Shown in pieces: positions 15,825-25,698 of a stretch of DNA of 42,470 nt. The DNA lies in the NCBI RefSeq assembly GCF_016758115.1, contig NZ_WIVG01000010.1:1-42470 (forward strand). Reading direction: 5' to 3'. This stretch comes from Lactococcus garvieae. Lineage in GTDB: Bacteria; Bacillota; Bacilli; Lactobacillales; Streptococcaceae. Made by a program: the position numbers and the translations under genes. Every line of letters starts with the position of its first letter. The first letter of the stretch is position 1. The notes under the pieces were generated by a model. The model was not told the DNA's origin, did no database searches, and saw only the letters and a program-made list of their open reading frames with translations.

Positions 15825-17060
15825 TTATTCAGTAGCTGATGAGATTGATTTCACGAAGTTATCAAGTTGTGCTTGGTATTGTGCAGCTGGAGTTTTGCCT
15901 TTATAGGCATTTTCAATCAATGGAGCTGCTAAGTTCCAGAATGTTGCCATTTGTGGCATTTTAGGCATCAAGGTATCATTTTCTACCTGCTTGATTACTG
16001 CAAGTGCAACAGGATCTTTAGCAACCTCAGAATCTTTTTGGGCTTCTTTTGATACTGGAATTGCATTATTGGCTTTGTACAAAGCTAATTGTGATTCTGT
16101 GTTTGACAAGTATTGTGCCAAAGCAGAAGCAGCAACAGGGTCTTTAGATTGTGAGTTTACAGCCAATGTACCTACACCAGAGAAAGCTTGCATTTGTTTA
16201 GAACCAGAGCCGAAGTCTGCTGTTGGTAAGGCTGTGGCACCAAAGTTATCACCGAGGATTTCCTTGATTGTAGCGCCATCCCATGGTCCATCAAGAACAG
16301 CGGCTGTTTTACCAGATTTGAGGTCAGAAAGAAGTGCTGTACCCGATTGTTTTACGCCTGGGTTGGATTTTTGTTGAGCAAACCATGTCATTGCTTGAAC
16401 GCCTGCTTCTGTGTTTGCATTTGTACCGTCAACTGTTTCACCATCTTTACCAAAGAGATATGTGCCATTAGAAAGGAAGACAGGATACCAGTTGTATGAG
16501 TTTGTAAAGTCTGTACCAATTGGTTTTTCAGCAGTGAAGTCTGACCAATCTTTTGGTGCTTCACTAAATTTTGCTTTGTTATAGTAAACAATATTTGATT
16601 GTTCATCTTGTGGATAAGCGTAGAGTTTGCCTTTCCAAGAAACAGCATCAACAGCGATTTGGATATCGTTAGATTTTACCCAGTCTGTAGCTGATGGAGA
16701 GAGAGGGTTGATGTAACCTGCCTCAGCCATAGCACCCAACTGGTCATTAGGGGCTTTGAAGACATCTGCTGCCTTAGCTGGGTCCTTGCTTACATCTTGT
16801 TTAGCGTTTGCAGAACCGTTTGGAGACTGGGTAACAGTAACTTTGATGTTTGGATATTCTTTGTTGAAGTCCTTAACCAATTCTTTATAAGAAGCGACAT
16901 TTGCTGGATCAACCCAAAGTGTCACCGAACCCTTATGGTCTTTTGCATCTGAAGAAGCTGAAGTTGAGCTGCCACTGTCTTTACTGTTGCCACAAGCTGC
17001 TAGACTGGCCAGAGCAATGAGAGAGACACTACTCAGAGCAACTTTTTTCCATGTGTTCAT
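15825..17060 (-). CDS. malE: Maltose/maltodextrin-binding lipoprotein MalE
   Basis: Extracellular solute-binding lipoprotein of 411 residues. Signal peptide with lipobox LASLAAC, lipidated Cys23, then a Ser/Asp-rich spacer and the two-lobed family 1 binding fold (VTLWVDPANVASYKELVKDF..., AVLDGPWDGATIKEILGDNFG). It hands dextrins to MalFG. Start has a GGAGG site. First and probably most expressed gene of malEFG, given the hairpin behind it. No ATPase gene lies in the locus. Confidence 0.95.
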   Translation of the reverse strand: MNTWKKVALSSVSLIALASLAACGNSKDSGSSTSASSDAKDHKGSVTLWVDPANVASYKELVKDFNKEYPNIKVTVTQSPNGSANAKQDVSKDPAKAADVFKAPNDQLGAMAEAGYINPLSPSATDWVKSNDIQIAVDAVSWKGKLYAYPQDEQSNIVYYNKAKFSEAPKDWSDFTAEKPIGTDFTNSYNWYPVFLSNGTYLFGKDGETVDGTNANTEAGVQAMTWFAQQKSNPGVKQSGTALLSDLKSGKTAAVLDGPWDGATIKEILGDNFGATALPTADFGSGSKQMQAFSGVGTLAVNSQSKDPVAASALAQYLSNTESQLALYKANNAIPVSKEAQKDSEVAKDPVALAVIKQVENDTLMPKMPQMATFWNLAAPLIENAYKGKTPAAQYQAQLDNFVKSISSATE

Positions 17061-17109
17061 AATATTTCCTCCTAAATTTCGAAAATAATTTTTCTTGCTT
17101 TATAATTCT

Positions 17110-17138
17110 ATTTTATGCAAACGCTTCCGTTTTGTCAA
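17110..17138 (-). promoter_or_regulatory. malEFG promoter with embedded LacI-type operator
   Basis: On the minus strand TTGACA, 17-base spacer, TAAAAT. The spacer is almost entirely the operator-like AAACGGAAGCGTTTGCA, so a bound LacI-family protein (MalR, or CcpA) would block RNA polymerase. Confidence 0.8.
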
Positions 17139-17256
17139 GTTTTGTTGTATTACAATTTGGTTACTTTAAAAAGTTGGTATATACAATAAAGTAGTATATG
17201 CTGAATATACCATATAATATATTTTTTGCTTAAAAATAAAGGAACTTAAAATAAGA

Positions 17257-17296
17257 TTTGCAAACGGTTGCGCAAAAGTTAAGCTTGTGCTAAAAT
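17257..17296 (+). promoter_or_regulatory. Divergent promoter with MalR/cre-like operator
   Basis: Plus-strand promoter TTGCGC (17268-17273), 17-base spacer, extended -10 TGC-TAAAAT (17291-17296). The -35 lies inside the imperfect palindrome TTTGCAAACGGTTGCGCAAA (17258-17277), typical of LacI-family operators. Together with the malE site this gives one regulator control of both directions. Confidence 0.75.
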
Positions 17297-17328
17297 GAAG
17301 AAAAACAAGAAAAGCGAGGTGTTTATTT

Positions 17329-19086
17329 ATGAACAAAGCAGCTATTTACCATCGTCCAGAATCAGAATTTGCTTATCTCTATACGGAGGAGACAATTCAT
17401 GTACGTTTACGAGTGGCGCGTGATGATGTTAAAAGTGTTGTATTAATCTATGGTGATCCCTATATGTTTTCAGAACGCGAGGGTCAGCCGGAGAAGACCT
17501 GGGATTATCAAGAAGCAGAGATGCGATATGCTCTTTCTACAGAAGAAAGTGATTTCTATATAACAGAGGTTGGTGTACCGCACAAGCGGATGGATTATGT
17601 ATTCCTAATCACAGGACATGATGGAGAAAAAATCGTTTACACAGATTCAGGTATCCTGCCCTATGAAGATAAATTACTCACAAAGAAATATGCAGCCTTT
17701 CGCATGCCTTTTTTCCATGAAGTGGATCGTTTCAAGGCACCAGATTGGGTAAAAAATACTGTCTGGTATCAGATTTTCCCCGAACGTTTTGCCAATGGAA
17801 ATCCAGCAATTAATCCAGAAGGAGTAAAAGAGTGGGATCCAACAGAGTCACCAGAACGTCAAGATTTTTATGGTGGCGACCTTCAAGGTGTGATTGACCA
17901 TCTGGATCATCTGAGTGACTTAGGGGTCAATGGTATCTACTTTACACCTGTTTTCCAAGCTCATTCCAATCATAAATATGACACAGAAGATTATCTGAAA
18001 ATTGATAAGCATTTTGGTGACTTGGAAGTTTTCAAAAAACTGGTAAAAGAGGCACATCAACGCGGGATAAAGGTCATGCTAGATGCCGTATTTAACCACA
18101 TTGGTGATACGAGTCCACAATGGCAAGACGTTCTGAAAAATCAAAAAAATTCCAAATACGCAGAATGGTTCCATATCAATGAATGGCCAGCAAGCTATGT
18201 CGCAACAGATGACTTTGAAGTTGCGGAGTCGGCAACATATGATACCTTTGCTTTCACACCGCATATGCCCAAGTTAAACACTGCAAATAAAGAGGTTCAA
18301 GATTACCTCTTAAACATTGCAGAATACTGGATTAAAGAGTGTGATATTGACGCTTGGCGTTTGGATGTTGCGGACGAGGTTGATCATGCTTTCTGGAAGA
18401 AATTCCGTACAACTTGCGATGCGGCTAAGAAAGACTTTTACATCTTGGGAGAAGTTTGGCATTCTGCACAGCCTTGGCTTGTCGGCGATGAGTTTTCAGC
18501 AGTGATGAATTACGCCTATACAAACGCCATTATTGACACTTTTGTAAAAAAAGAATTGAACTTAGAGCAAATGGTGTCAGCCATTAACGCTCAGCTTATG
18601 CTTTACCGCAAGCAAACTAACCAAGTCATGTTTAACATTTTGGATTCGCACGACACGCCACGTCTTTTGACTCAAGCAAAGGGAAATAAAGCCTTGGTCA
18701 AGCAAGTTCAAGCCTTTATGTACATGCAGCCTGGGGTACCTTGTATCTACTACGGTGATGAGTACGGCTTAGATGGTGGAGCTGATCCAGACTGTCGTAA
18801 ATGTATGCCTTGGACGGAAGAACATCAAGATTTAGAGATGTTTGCTTTCTTTAAAGAGTTAGTAGCGTTCCGTCGTAAATATGCTGATATATTGGGTCAA
18901 TCTGATGTGGAATGGCAAGTGATCGATGATGCGAATGGCCTTGTGAAACTCGTACGGGGTGAAATTAGTGCGGTCTTTAACATGGGCGAGCAACCTGTAG
19001 AATTTACAGGGGGTGAAATACTTCTAGCGCATCTGGCAGAGGAAAATAAAGTTCAAAAAGATGGGTTTGTAATTTATAAAAAATAA
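17329..19086 (+). CDS. Neopullulanase / cyclomaltodextrinase-type GH13 enzyme
   Basis: Intracellular GH13 (subfamily 20-like) hydrolase of 585 residues that shortens imported maltodextrins, cyclodextrins or pullulan fragments. The N-terminal domain (about 1-125) is the CBM34-like dimerisation module of this group; the barrel begins VWYQIFPERFANG. Catalytic residues: nucleophile Asp346 (WRLDVADEVD), acid/base Glu375 (LGEVWH) and Asp442 (LDSHDTPR). No signal peptide. It is the first gene of the plus-strand maltose operon and is controlled by the operator overlapping its -35. Confidence 0.92.
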   Translation: MNKAAIYHRPESEFAYLYTEETIHVRLRVARDDVKSVVLIYGDPYMFSEREGQPEKTWDYQEAEMRYALSTEESDFYITEVGVPHKRMDYVFLITGHDGEKIVYTDSGILPYEDKLLTKKYAAFRMPFFHEVDRFKAPDWVKNTVWYQIFPERFANGNPAINPEGVKEWDPTESPERQDFYGGDLQGVIDHLDHLSDLGVNGIYFTPVFQAHSNHKYDTEDYLKIDKHFGDLEVFKKLVKEAHQRGIKVMLDAVFNHIGDTSPQWQDVLKNQKNSKYAEWFHINEWPASYVATDDFEVAESATYDTFAFTPHMPKLNTANKEVQDYLLNIAEYWIKECDIDAWRLDVADEVDHAFWKKFRTTCDAAKKDFYILGEVWHSAQPWLVGDEFSAVMNYAYTNAIIDTFVKKELNLEQMVSAINAQLMLYRKQTNQVMFNILDSHDTPRLLTQAKGNKALVKQVQAFMYMQPGVPCIYYGDEYGLDGGADPDCRKCMPWTEEHQDLEMFAFFKELVAFRRKYADILGQSDVEWQVIDDANGLVKLVRGEISAVFNMGEQPVEFTGGEILLAHLAEENKVQKDGFVIYKK

Positions 19087-19206
19087 TTAAAAGAAGCTTC
19101 TTAAACAATAGGTAGCTGATGGCCATTTTCTAGTCAGAAGACACCCTTTTCTATATTACTTCCTATATCGGAAAAATTTGTCATAATAGAGAAGAGGGAG
19201 ATGAAA

Positions 19207-19470
19207 ATGAGAGAGATACTATTGATTGCTCTGACGGTTTGGAATATTATCGTATTTGTTGTCTACGCTGTAGATAAGCGTCGAGCGCAGAGGCATGCTT
19301 GGCGAGTCCCTGAAAAGCTCTTGGTCATGCAAGCTATTCTTGGTGGTGGTTTCGGTGCATTTCTAGCTGGAAAAATTTGCCATCATAAAACGCGGAAATG
19401 GTATTTTTGGCTGGCTTGGTTAGTCGGGCTATTGATTGATTTAGGTTTGCTTGTTTTAATTCTAAGATAG
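19207..19470 (+). CDS. DUF1294 family small membrane protein
   Basis: Small membrane protein (87 residues) with three hydrophobic segments and the DUF1294 signature: VYAVDKRRAQRHAWRVPEKLL, GGGFGAFLAGKICHHKTRKWYF. Two ATGs are close together; the second (19207) is preferred because GAGGGAG is about 6 bases before it but almost touches the first (19201). It lies between two glycosidase genes, unrelated to sugar metabolism as far as known, and may have its own weak promoter (-10 CATAAT near 19182). Function unknown. Confidence 0.8.
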   Translation: MREILLIALTVWNIIVFVVYAVDKRRAQRHAWRVPEKLLVMQAILGGGFGAFLAGKICHHKTRKWYFWLAWLVGLLIDLGLLVLILR

Positions 19471-19488
19471 ACAGTCTAAGGTTAAAAG

Positions 19489-21096
19489 ATGAAAAAAGAA
19501 AATTTCTCACATATGGTAGGATACCAAATTTATCCCAAGTCTTTTAAAGACAGTGACGGTGATGGCATTGGTGACTTGCAAGGAATCATTCAAAAATTGC
19601 CTTATTTGAAAGATTTGGGAGTAGATTTTATTTGGATAAATCCAATCTATAAAAGTCCACAAGTTGATGGTGGTTATGATATATCAGACTTTTACAGCAT
19701 TGATGAACGTTTTGGAAGTTTGGAAGACCTGAAAGAGCTTTTAGAAAAAGCACATGCGAGTGGCTTAAAAGTTATCATGGATCTGGTTGTTAACCATACT
19801 TCGGACCAACATCCTTGGTTTATTGAATCTAAAAAATCAAAGAATAATCCCTATCGGGATTATTATCACTGGGCAGATGCTAAACCAGATGAAATGCCTA
19901 ATAATTGGCAGTCTTTTTTTGGCGGTTCAGCTTGGACCTACGATGAAAAGACAGAGCAAGCGTATTTTCATGTCTTTGCGAAAGAGCAGCCAGACTTGAA
20001 CTGGAAAAACCCACAAGTTCGTCAAGAAATCTATAAGATGATTAGATGGTGGTTAGAATTCGGTGTGGATGGTTTCCGTTTGGATGCCATTTCCCATATT
20101 CAAAAGGAGAATTGGGATTTTAAAATCAAGTCACTAAAGGGAAATGACCCTTGGCAGCCTTTTATGAATGTGTCAGGAATTGAGCAGTATATGTCTGACT
20201 TAAAGGAGATATTTGACCAGTATGATGCATTAACGGTAGGTGAAGCTTCGGGTGTAACTTCAACAGAGGCGCCGGATTGGACAGATGCAAGTTCGGGTTA
20301 TCTCAATATGATTTTTGAGTTGGAGCATAATGTACGTCAGGAAGGAAACCCTGGCCATACTTGGATATATGCTTATAAAAAGATAATCATGCGTTGGCAG
20401 AAAGACATGCTGGCGCGTGGGTGGAATGCACTCTATCTTGAAAATCATGATCAGCCAAGAGCGATCAGTTGTTTTGGTGATGGCAGTATGGCCTCTGCCA
20501 AGTGTCTTGCAGTATCCTATATGCTTTTAAGAGGAACGCCATTCATTTATCAAGGGCAAGAGATAGGGATGAGTAATTTTCCCTTTACGGATATAGCGCA
20601 AACGGATGCAACTGAGATTAGGCGTGCTTATGAGGCGCTTTTAGCTCAAGGGCTCACTGAAAAGGAAGCTCTGGACAAGGTTATGGCGAACAGCAGAGAT
20701 CACTCGCGCACTCCGATGCAATGGGATGACAGTCCTAATGCGGGCTTTACAAGCGGTAAGCCTTGGATGCCGATTCATCCAGACTATAAGGCAATCAATG
20801 TGAAAAATGCGCAAGAACTCTTGAATCTTTACAAAGATTTAATACGTCTGCGTCATGAGGAAGAAGATATCGCTCAAGGCAGCATTCGTTTTCTCTTTGA
20901 GCGCCATCTGACCGCTTTTGTATATCAACGGGAGGCATTTTTGATTATTACTAATCTGGGAAAAACAAAGGCACATTTGGATTTTTCAGAACTTGAGACA
21001 AAGGATTATCAGCACATTCTCGGAAGCTGTAAGAGAAGTCTTGAAGAAAAAATGAGTCTCTTGCCTTGGGAATATCATGTGTTTAAGAAAAATTAA
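19489..21096 (+). CDS. Alpha-glucosidase, GH13_31
   Basis: Cytoplasmic exo-acting glucosidase of 535 residues of the oligo-1,6-glucosidase/alpha-glucosidase group. It begins MVGYQIYPKSFKDSDGDGIGDL; catalytic residues are Asp199 (GFRLDAIS), Glu252 (VGEASG) and Asp321 (ENHDQP). The residue after the nucleophile, position 200, is Ala, whereas alpha-1,6-specific relatives usually have Val. This favours alpha-1,4 action on maltodextrins, though mixed specificity is possible. It would release glucose from dextrins in parallel with the phosphorylase route. The next gene begins 15 bases after its stop. Confidence 0.92.
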   Translation: MKKENFSHMVGYQIYPKSFKDSDGDGIGDLQGIIQKLPYLKDLGVDFIWINPIYKSPQVDGGYDISDFYSIDERFGSLEDLKELLEKAHASGLKVIMDLVVNHTSDQHPWFIESKKSKNNPYRDYYHWADAKPDEMPNNWQSFFGGSAWTYDEKTEQAYFHVFAKEQPDLNWKNPQVRQEIYKMIRWWLEFGVDGFRLDAISHIQKENWDFKIKSLKGNDPWQPFMNVSGIEQYMSDLKEIFDQYDALTVGEASGVTSTEAPDWTDASSGYLNMIFELEHNVRQEGNPGHTWIYAYKKIIMRWQKDMLARGWNALYLENHDQPRAISCFGDGSMASAKCLAVSYMLLRGTPFIYQGQEIGMSNFPFTDIAQTDATEIRRAYEALLAQGLTEKEALDKVMANSRDHSRTPMQWDDSPNAGFTSGKPWMPIHPDYKAINVKNAQELLNLYKDLIRLRHEEEDIAQGSIRFLFERHLTAFVYQREAFLIITNLGKTKAHLDFSELETKDYQHILGSCKRSLEEKMSLLPWEYHVFKKN

Positions 21097-21111
21097 GAGG
21101 GAGAAGGAAAT

Positions 21112-23376
21112 ATGAAAAAAATCAATAGAATCATGGAAGTTGACCCTTGGTTAATCCAGTCAAATACATTGGAAAAAGAAGAACGCCGTTTGCAGGAGTC
21201 CTTGACTTCGCTTGGTAATGGCTATATGGGAATGCGCGGAAATTTTTCTGAAAAATATTCAGGGGATCACCATCAAGGTACCTATATTGCAGGGGTTTGG
21301 TTCCCAGATAAAACGCGTGTTGGCTGGTGGAAAAATGGCTATCCTGAATATTTTGGCAAAGCCATTAATGCGATGAATTTCTCTGGTGTTTCTGTCTTTA
21401 TCGACGGGGAAGAAGTGGATTTGTATACAGATACTGTCAAAAACTTCCATATTGCTCTAGATATGCAAAAAGGAATACTCTCTTACCATTATGAAAAATC
21501 AGGTGTAGCTGTATCTGTTGAGCGCTTTTTATCTATTGTTCATCCTGAGTTGGCCGTCTTTTCTTTCCGTTTCAAGAGCTTGGATGGCAAGGCACATACG
21601 ATTCGAACTGAGTCCTTTATCGATGCAGATGTGCACAATGAAGATTCGAATTATGAAGAAAAATTCTGGGCTGTTTTAGACAAAGGGGAAAACCATGCAG
21701 GTTCGTATATTGCCAGCCAAACGGTGCCTAATCCTTTTGGTGTGGAACAATTTACGGTACTTGCAGGCCAAAGCTTCAAAGGCGATCTTCAAGCGACAGG
21801 GCAGGAACTTGAAGATGAAAAAGTTCTTGATTTTCATGAAGCTGTCTTAGAGCAGGAAGAACTGCATTTTGAAAAGCGTGTCCTTGTTTTGACTAGCCGT
21901 GACTATGCAGACCTCACAGAGATGAAAGCTGCCTTATTTGAGTTAGAACAAGTAATAAAAGAAAAGAGTTATGCGCAACTCTTACAGGAACACGTGCAAG
22001 CTTGGGCTAAACGCTGGGCGCTTGCTGATGTTGAAATCAAAGGTTCCGATCTCGCACAACAAGGGATTCGTTTTAACCTTTTCCAACTTTTTGCTACTTA
22101 TTATGGGGAAGACGAACGTCTAAACATTGGTCCTAAAGGATTTACAGGGGAAAAATATGGAGGAGCAACTTATTGGGATACAGAGGCTTATGCTGTACCG
22201 CTCTACCTCGCTCTAGCGGATCAAAAGGTAACAGAAAATCTTCTGCGCTATCGTCATAAACAATTGCCCCAAGCACAGCACAACGCGAGACAGCAAGATT
22301 TGGCCGGTGCCCTCTACCCAATGGTAACTTTTACAGGAGTAGAATGTCATAACGAGTGGGAAATAACCTTTGAGGAAATTCATCGTAACGGTGCTATTGC
22401 CTATGCCATCTATAACTATACCAACTATACAGGAGATGAAACTTACCTGGCTCATGAAGGTTTAGAAGTTCTGGTTGAAATTGCTCGCTTTTGGGCGGAT
22501 CGTGTCCACTATTCAGAACGCAAAAAAGCTTACATGATCCATGGTGTGACTGGCCCAAATGAATATGAAAACAACATCAATAATAATTGGTATACCAATA
22601 CATTGGCCAGCTGGGTTTTGGCTTATACATTAGAAAGTTTGGAAAAGTATCCTCGTCCAGATTTAGCTGTGTCAGCAGATGAGTTGGCAAAATGGAAAGA
22701 CATCATTGCTCACATGTACTACCCAGAAGATGAGGAGCTAGGAATTTTTGTCCAACATGATGGTTTCTTGGATAAGGACTTGACGCCAGTAGCTGAGCTG
22801 GAACCTGAACATTTGCCTTTGAATCAAAACTGGTCTTGGGATAGAATCTTGCGTTCCCCATATATCAAGCAAGCCGATGTTTTGCAAGGGATTTACTTCT
22901 TTGGGGATCGCTATAGTCTAGAAGAAAAGCGCCGTAATTTTGATTTCTACGAGCCCCTAACCGTTCATGAAAGTTCGCTTTCGCCTTCGATTCATGCTAT
23001 TTTGGCTGCCGAGCTTGGTATGGAAGATAAGGCCGTAGAAATGTATGAGCGTACAGCACGTTTAGACTTGGACAACTATAACAATGACACAGAGGACGGC
23101 TTACACATTACTTCAATGACCGGCTCTTGGCTGGCTATTGTCCAAGGTTTTGCCCAAATGAAAACTTGGAATGGTCAATTGAGCTTTGCACCTTTCCTTC
23201 CGAAAGCTTGGGAATCTTACAGCTTCCACATCAATTACCGGGGACGTTTGCTCAAAGTTAGCGTGGGTGAAAAGTTAGTGCTTGAGTTGCTTAAAGGTGA
23301 TGCGATAGAGCTTGAAGTTTACGGAGAAAAAGTGCATCTGAAAGATACATATGAAACAGAGGTGAAGCATGTTTAA
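21112..23376 (+). CDS. mapA: Maltose phosphorylase, GH65
   Basis: Splits maltose with inorganic phosphate into glucose and beta-D-glucose 1-phosphate by an inverting mechanism. 754 residues, normal for GH65. The N-terminal super-sandwich domain starts [20 protein letters not shown]; the helical barrel contains [16 protein letters not shown] and the general acid Glu484 in GPNEYENN, with HITSMTGSW binding phosphate towards the end. It overlaps pgmB by 8 bases, fitting the coupled production and use of beta-glucose 1-phosphate. Kojibiose or trehalose phosphorylase is less likely given the maltose genes around it. Confidence 0.93.
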   Translation: MKKINRIMEVDPWLIQSNTLEKEERRLQESLTSLGNGYMGMRGNFSEKYSGDHHQGTYIAGVWFPDKTRVGWWKNGYPEYFGKAINAMNFSGVSVFIDGEEVDLYTDTVKNFHIALDMQKGILSYHYEKSGVAVSVERFLSIVHPELAVFSFRFKSLDGKAHTIRTESFIDADVHNEDSNYEEKFWAVLDKGENHAGSYIASQTVPNPFGVEQFTVLAGQSFKGDLQATGQELEDEKVLDFHEAVLEQEELHFEKRVLVLTSRDYADLTEMKAALFELEQVIKEKSYAQLLQEHVQAWAKRWALADVEIKGSDLAQQGIRFNLFQLFATYYGEDERLNIGPKGFTGEKYGGATYWDTEAYAVPLYLALADQKVTENLLRYRHKQLPQAQHNARQQDLAGALYPMVTFTGVECHNEWEITFEEIHRNGAIAYAIYNYTNYTGDETYLAHEGLEVLVEIARFWADRVHYSERKKAYMIHGVTGPNEYENNINNNWYTNTLASWVLAYTLESLEKYPRPDLAVSADELAKWKDIIAHMYYPEDEELGIFVQHDGFLDKDLTPVAELEPEHLPLNQNWSWDRILRSPYIKQADVLQGIYFFGDRYSLEEKRRNFDFYEPLTVHESSLSPSIHAILAAELGMEDKAVEMYERTARLDLDNYNNDTEDGLHITSMTGSWLAIVQGFAQMKTWNGQLSFAPFLPKAWESYSFHINYRGRLLKVSVGEKLVLELLKGDAIELEVYGEKVHLKDTYETEVKHV

Positions 23377-24034
23377 AGCTGTATTATTTGACTTAGATGG
23401 TGTGATTACAGATACTGCCGAGTACCATTTTCAGGCTTGGAAAGCCTTGGCTGAGGAGTTGGGAATTTCAGGCGTCGACAGGACATTCAATGAGCAGTTG
23501 AAAGGGGTATCTCGAGAAGATTCACTCAGAAAAATATTGGAGCTTGGGGGGAAAGTAGAGGACTATGGACCCGAAGCCTTTGCTCAGCTTGCTAAACAAA
23601 AAAATGACAATTATGTTCAAATGATTCAAAAAGTGGGCCCAAACGATGTCTATCCGGGGATTCTTGCTTTATTAGAAAATTTGCGTGAAAAAGATATCAA
23701 GATTGCATTGGCTTCAGCCTCGAAAAACGGTCCCTTTCTTCTCGAAGCACTGGGTTTAAGCTCGTATTTTGATGCGATTGCTGATCCAGCAAAGGTTGCT
23801 TTTTCTAAACCAGCACCCGATATCTTCTTGGCTGCCGCTGCTGGAGTAGACGTGCCAATCAGTGCTTGTATCGGGATTGAGGATGCACAGGCCGGTATTT
23901 CAGCCATAAAGGCTGCTGGTGCTGTACCTGTCGGTGTAGGTTCTCCCGAAGAATTAGGAACAGATATCGCCCTCGTTCCAGATACAAGCGCTCTGTCTCT
24001 TGAATTATTGACAAAAGTTTGGGAGAATAGGTAG
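23369..24034 (+). CDS. pgmB: Beta-phosphoglucomutase
   Basis: HAD-family enzyme converting beta-glucose 1-phosphate to glucose 6-phosphate. 221 residues. The motif [14 protein letters not shown] has the nucleophile Asp8 and acid/base Asp10; the cap domain follows, then [11 protein letters not shown] and the metal-binding [16 protein letters not shown]. Its ATG overlaps the end of maltose phosphorylase, so both products are made together. Confidence 0.96.
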   Translation: MFKAVLFDLDGVITDTAEYHFQAWKALAEELGISGVDRTFNEQLKGVSREDSLRKILELGGKVEDYGPEAFAQLAKQKNDNYVQMIQKVGPNDVYPGILALLENLREKDIKIALASASKNGPFLLEALGLSSYFDAIADPAKVAFSKPAPDIFLAAAAGVDVPISACIGIEDAQAGISAIKAAGAVPVGVGSPEELGTDIALVPDTSALSLELLTKVWENR

Positions 24035-24060
24035 AAGAGAGTAGAGTCAGGAGATAAAAG

Positions 24061-25035
24061 ATGGCCGTTACCATAAAAGACGTCGCAAAAAGAGCTGGGG
24101 TCAACGCTTCAACTGTTAGCCGCGTGCTCAAAGACAGTCCGGAAATTAGTGAAAAGACCAAAGTTAAAGTAAGAAAAGCCATGCAAGAACTAGGCTACAC
24201 GCGTAATGTAGCGGCCCAGATTTTAGCTTCAGGAAAATCAAATACTATTGGTGTTGTCTTTCCACCTGTTGAAGACAAGTCCAACCAGCCTTTCTACATG
24301 AAAGTCCTCACTTCTATTAATGAGACGGCACGCAAATACGATGTTTCAATCGCTGTTGTAACGGGATACAAGGAAAGAGAGCTCAAACAGCAAGTTGCCT
24401 TGATGTATTCTGAAAAACGCGTGGATGGCTTTATCGTACTTTACGCTGGACAAACGGACAGTGTACGAGACTATCTCTTGGATAAGAAAATTCCTTTCGT
24501 ACTCCTCGGTACGCCAACTGAGAAACAAAATGAAATTACCCATGTGGATAATGATAATGTCTTAATGGGCCAAGAAGCAGCACGGTACTTGATATACTTA
24601 GGACATGATGAGATTTCTTTTGTAACAGATACTAAAGATGGTGAAGTTTTTAAAGAGCGCTATCAAGGGTATCAAAATGAGATGTTAAAGAGTAAAAGGC
24701 AGCCCAAATTGCTTGTTTTTGACGAAAACATGTCCCTACAAACAGAGACAGGGCTAGTGGTTATGGATGAGGTTGTAGCACTTAAGGTCATTGCCCGTTT
24801 AGCGGAGCAGGGACTCAAAGTTCCTGAAGATGTCAGTGTAATTACCTATAACAACTCTGCCTTTTCAACCATCGTTCATCCTTATCTGACAACTTTTGAC
24901 ATCAATATTGTTCGACTTGGTGCTGCGACTGTCGAGAAGTTTCTGGCTTTAACGCAGAATAAGGAAGGGTTTCACGATAAAACGATTATTCCGTTTGAGC
25001 TTATCTTGCGAGAAAGCACAGGGCGAAAAAAATAA
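24061..25035 (+). CDS. malR: LacI-family regulator MalR
   Basis: Transcription factor of 324 residues: N-terminal helix-turn-helix (VTIKDVAKRAGVNASTVSRV, residues 2-21) with hinge helix near 50, then a periplasmic-binding-protein-like effector domain. Placed at the end of the maltose operon, it is the likely binder of the operators in the malE/neopullulanase intergenic region (17110-17277) and so controls its own operon. CcpA itself is excluded by context, not by sequence alone. Confidence 0.9.
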   Translation: MAVTIKDVAKRAGVNASTVSRVLKDSPEISEKTKVKVRKAMQELGYTRNVAAQILASGKSNTIGVVFPPVEDKSNQPFYMKVLTSINETARKYDVSIAVVTGYKERELKQQVALMYSEKRVDGFIVLYAGQTDSVRDYLLDKKIPFVLLGTPTEKQNEITHVDNDNVLMGQEAARYLIYLGHDEISFVTDTKDGEVFKERYQGYQNEMLKSKRQPKLLVFDENMSLQTETGLVVMDEVVALKVIARLAEQGLKVPEDVSVITYNNSAFSTIVHPYLTTFDINIVRLGAATVEKFLALTQNKEGFHDKTIIPFELILRESTGRKK

Positions 25036-25698
25036 GGTGAAGGATAAAATACTCAAAGCGATGGTGAACAGACCTTCCGTTTTGAGTATTTTTCTTACTC
25101 TAACGCTTGTATTATTTTCCTTGGCTTTTATATTTATTTTAGGAGAAATAAGGGTACCGTCTTATGTCGTGCGCTGCAAGAGGGGAGAGGAAGAGATTAA
25201 ATGAAACCAGAACAAGACGTTTGATGTTGGGGTACATAAGCTTGGCTTTTAGCGACTTTAATCGACAGCCGATAAGCATTGCTTAAGAGAAGCTTTATGT
25301 TAAGGTGCTTGTTTGCGCTTATGACTACTGCAACTGCGGCACCAACAACAAGAAAATTTTTGTCAAAAAGAATAGCGAAGACCCCACCATGACGTGTTCG
25401 CTTTTTCGTTTTCATAAGGGTTTGAGCGGGTGGGAAATGGCGTTCATTTTTGCGCGGAATCCTGATGAGGGTTGTTTCACTCCTATTTATTCGCTAGAAA
25501 AACAGTTGAAAAGACATTTTCTTTAGAGAGCAAGCTCAATCTCTATCTCTTTTTTACTTGAACGACAATAAAAGGTGCCAACCTAGATACTTTTAGCTTT
25601 AAATAAGAAAAAAAGGTCATAATAGTGTAAAATAAAGGGAAGGGACGGAGAAACGTTGAACAAATGGTTCTCCCGTTAATATAAGAAAGATGGATACG
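25036..25698. other. Intergenic region after malR
   Basis: Begins with the malR terminator (25046-25095). From 25100 to 25560 there are only short overlapping frames on both strands without ribosome binding sites; none is convincing and the region may be decayed. Before the response regulator an imperfect hairpin ACGGAGAAAC...GTTCTCCCGT (about 25645-25676) lies in the likely leader. Confidence 0.45.
25046..25095 (+). terminator. Terminator after malR
   Basis: Stem AAAATACTCAAA / TTTGAGTATTTT (with CG pairs at the base of the loop) followed by TTTTC. Ends the maltose operon. Confidence 0.8.

Noticed and set aside
25062-25204. Small membrane-peptide-like frame (MVNRPSVLSIFLTLTLVLFS...) after malR
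   Set aside because: It overlaps the malR terminator stem, has no ribosome binding site, and its hydrophobicity follows from the T-rich terminator tail.
25197-25526. Two overlapping opposite frames of about 72 codons each (25197-25415 minus, 25305-25526 plus)
   Set aside because: Neither has a ribosome binding site, and neither protein resembles a known family. At most one could be real and I cannot support either.
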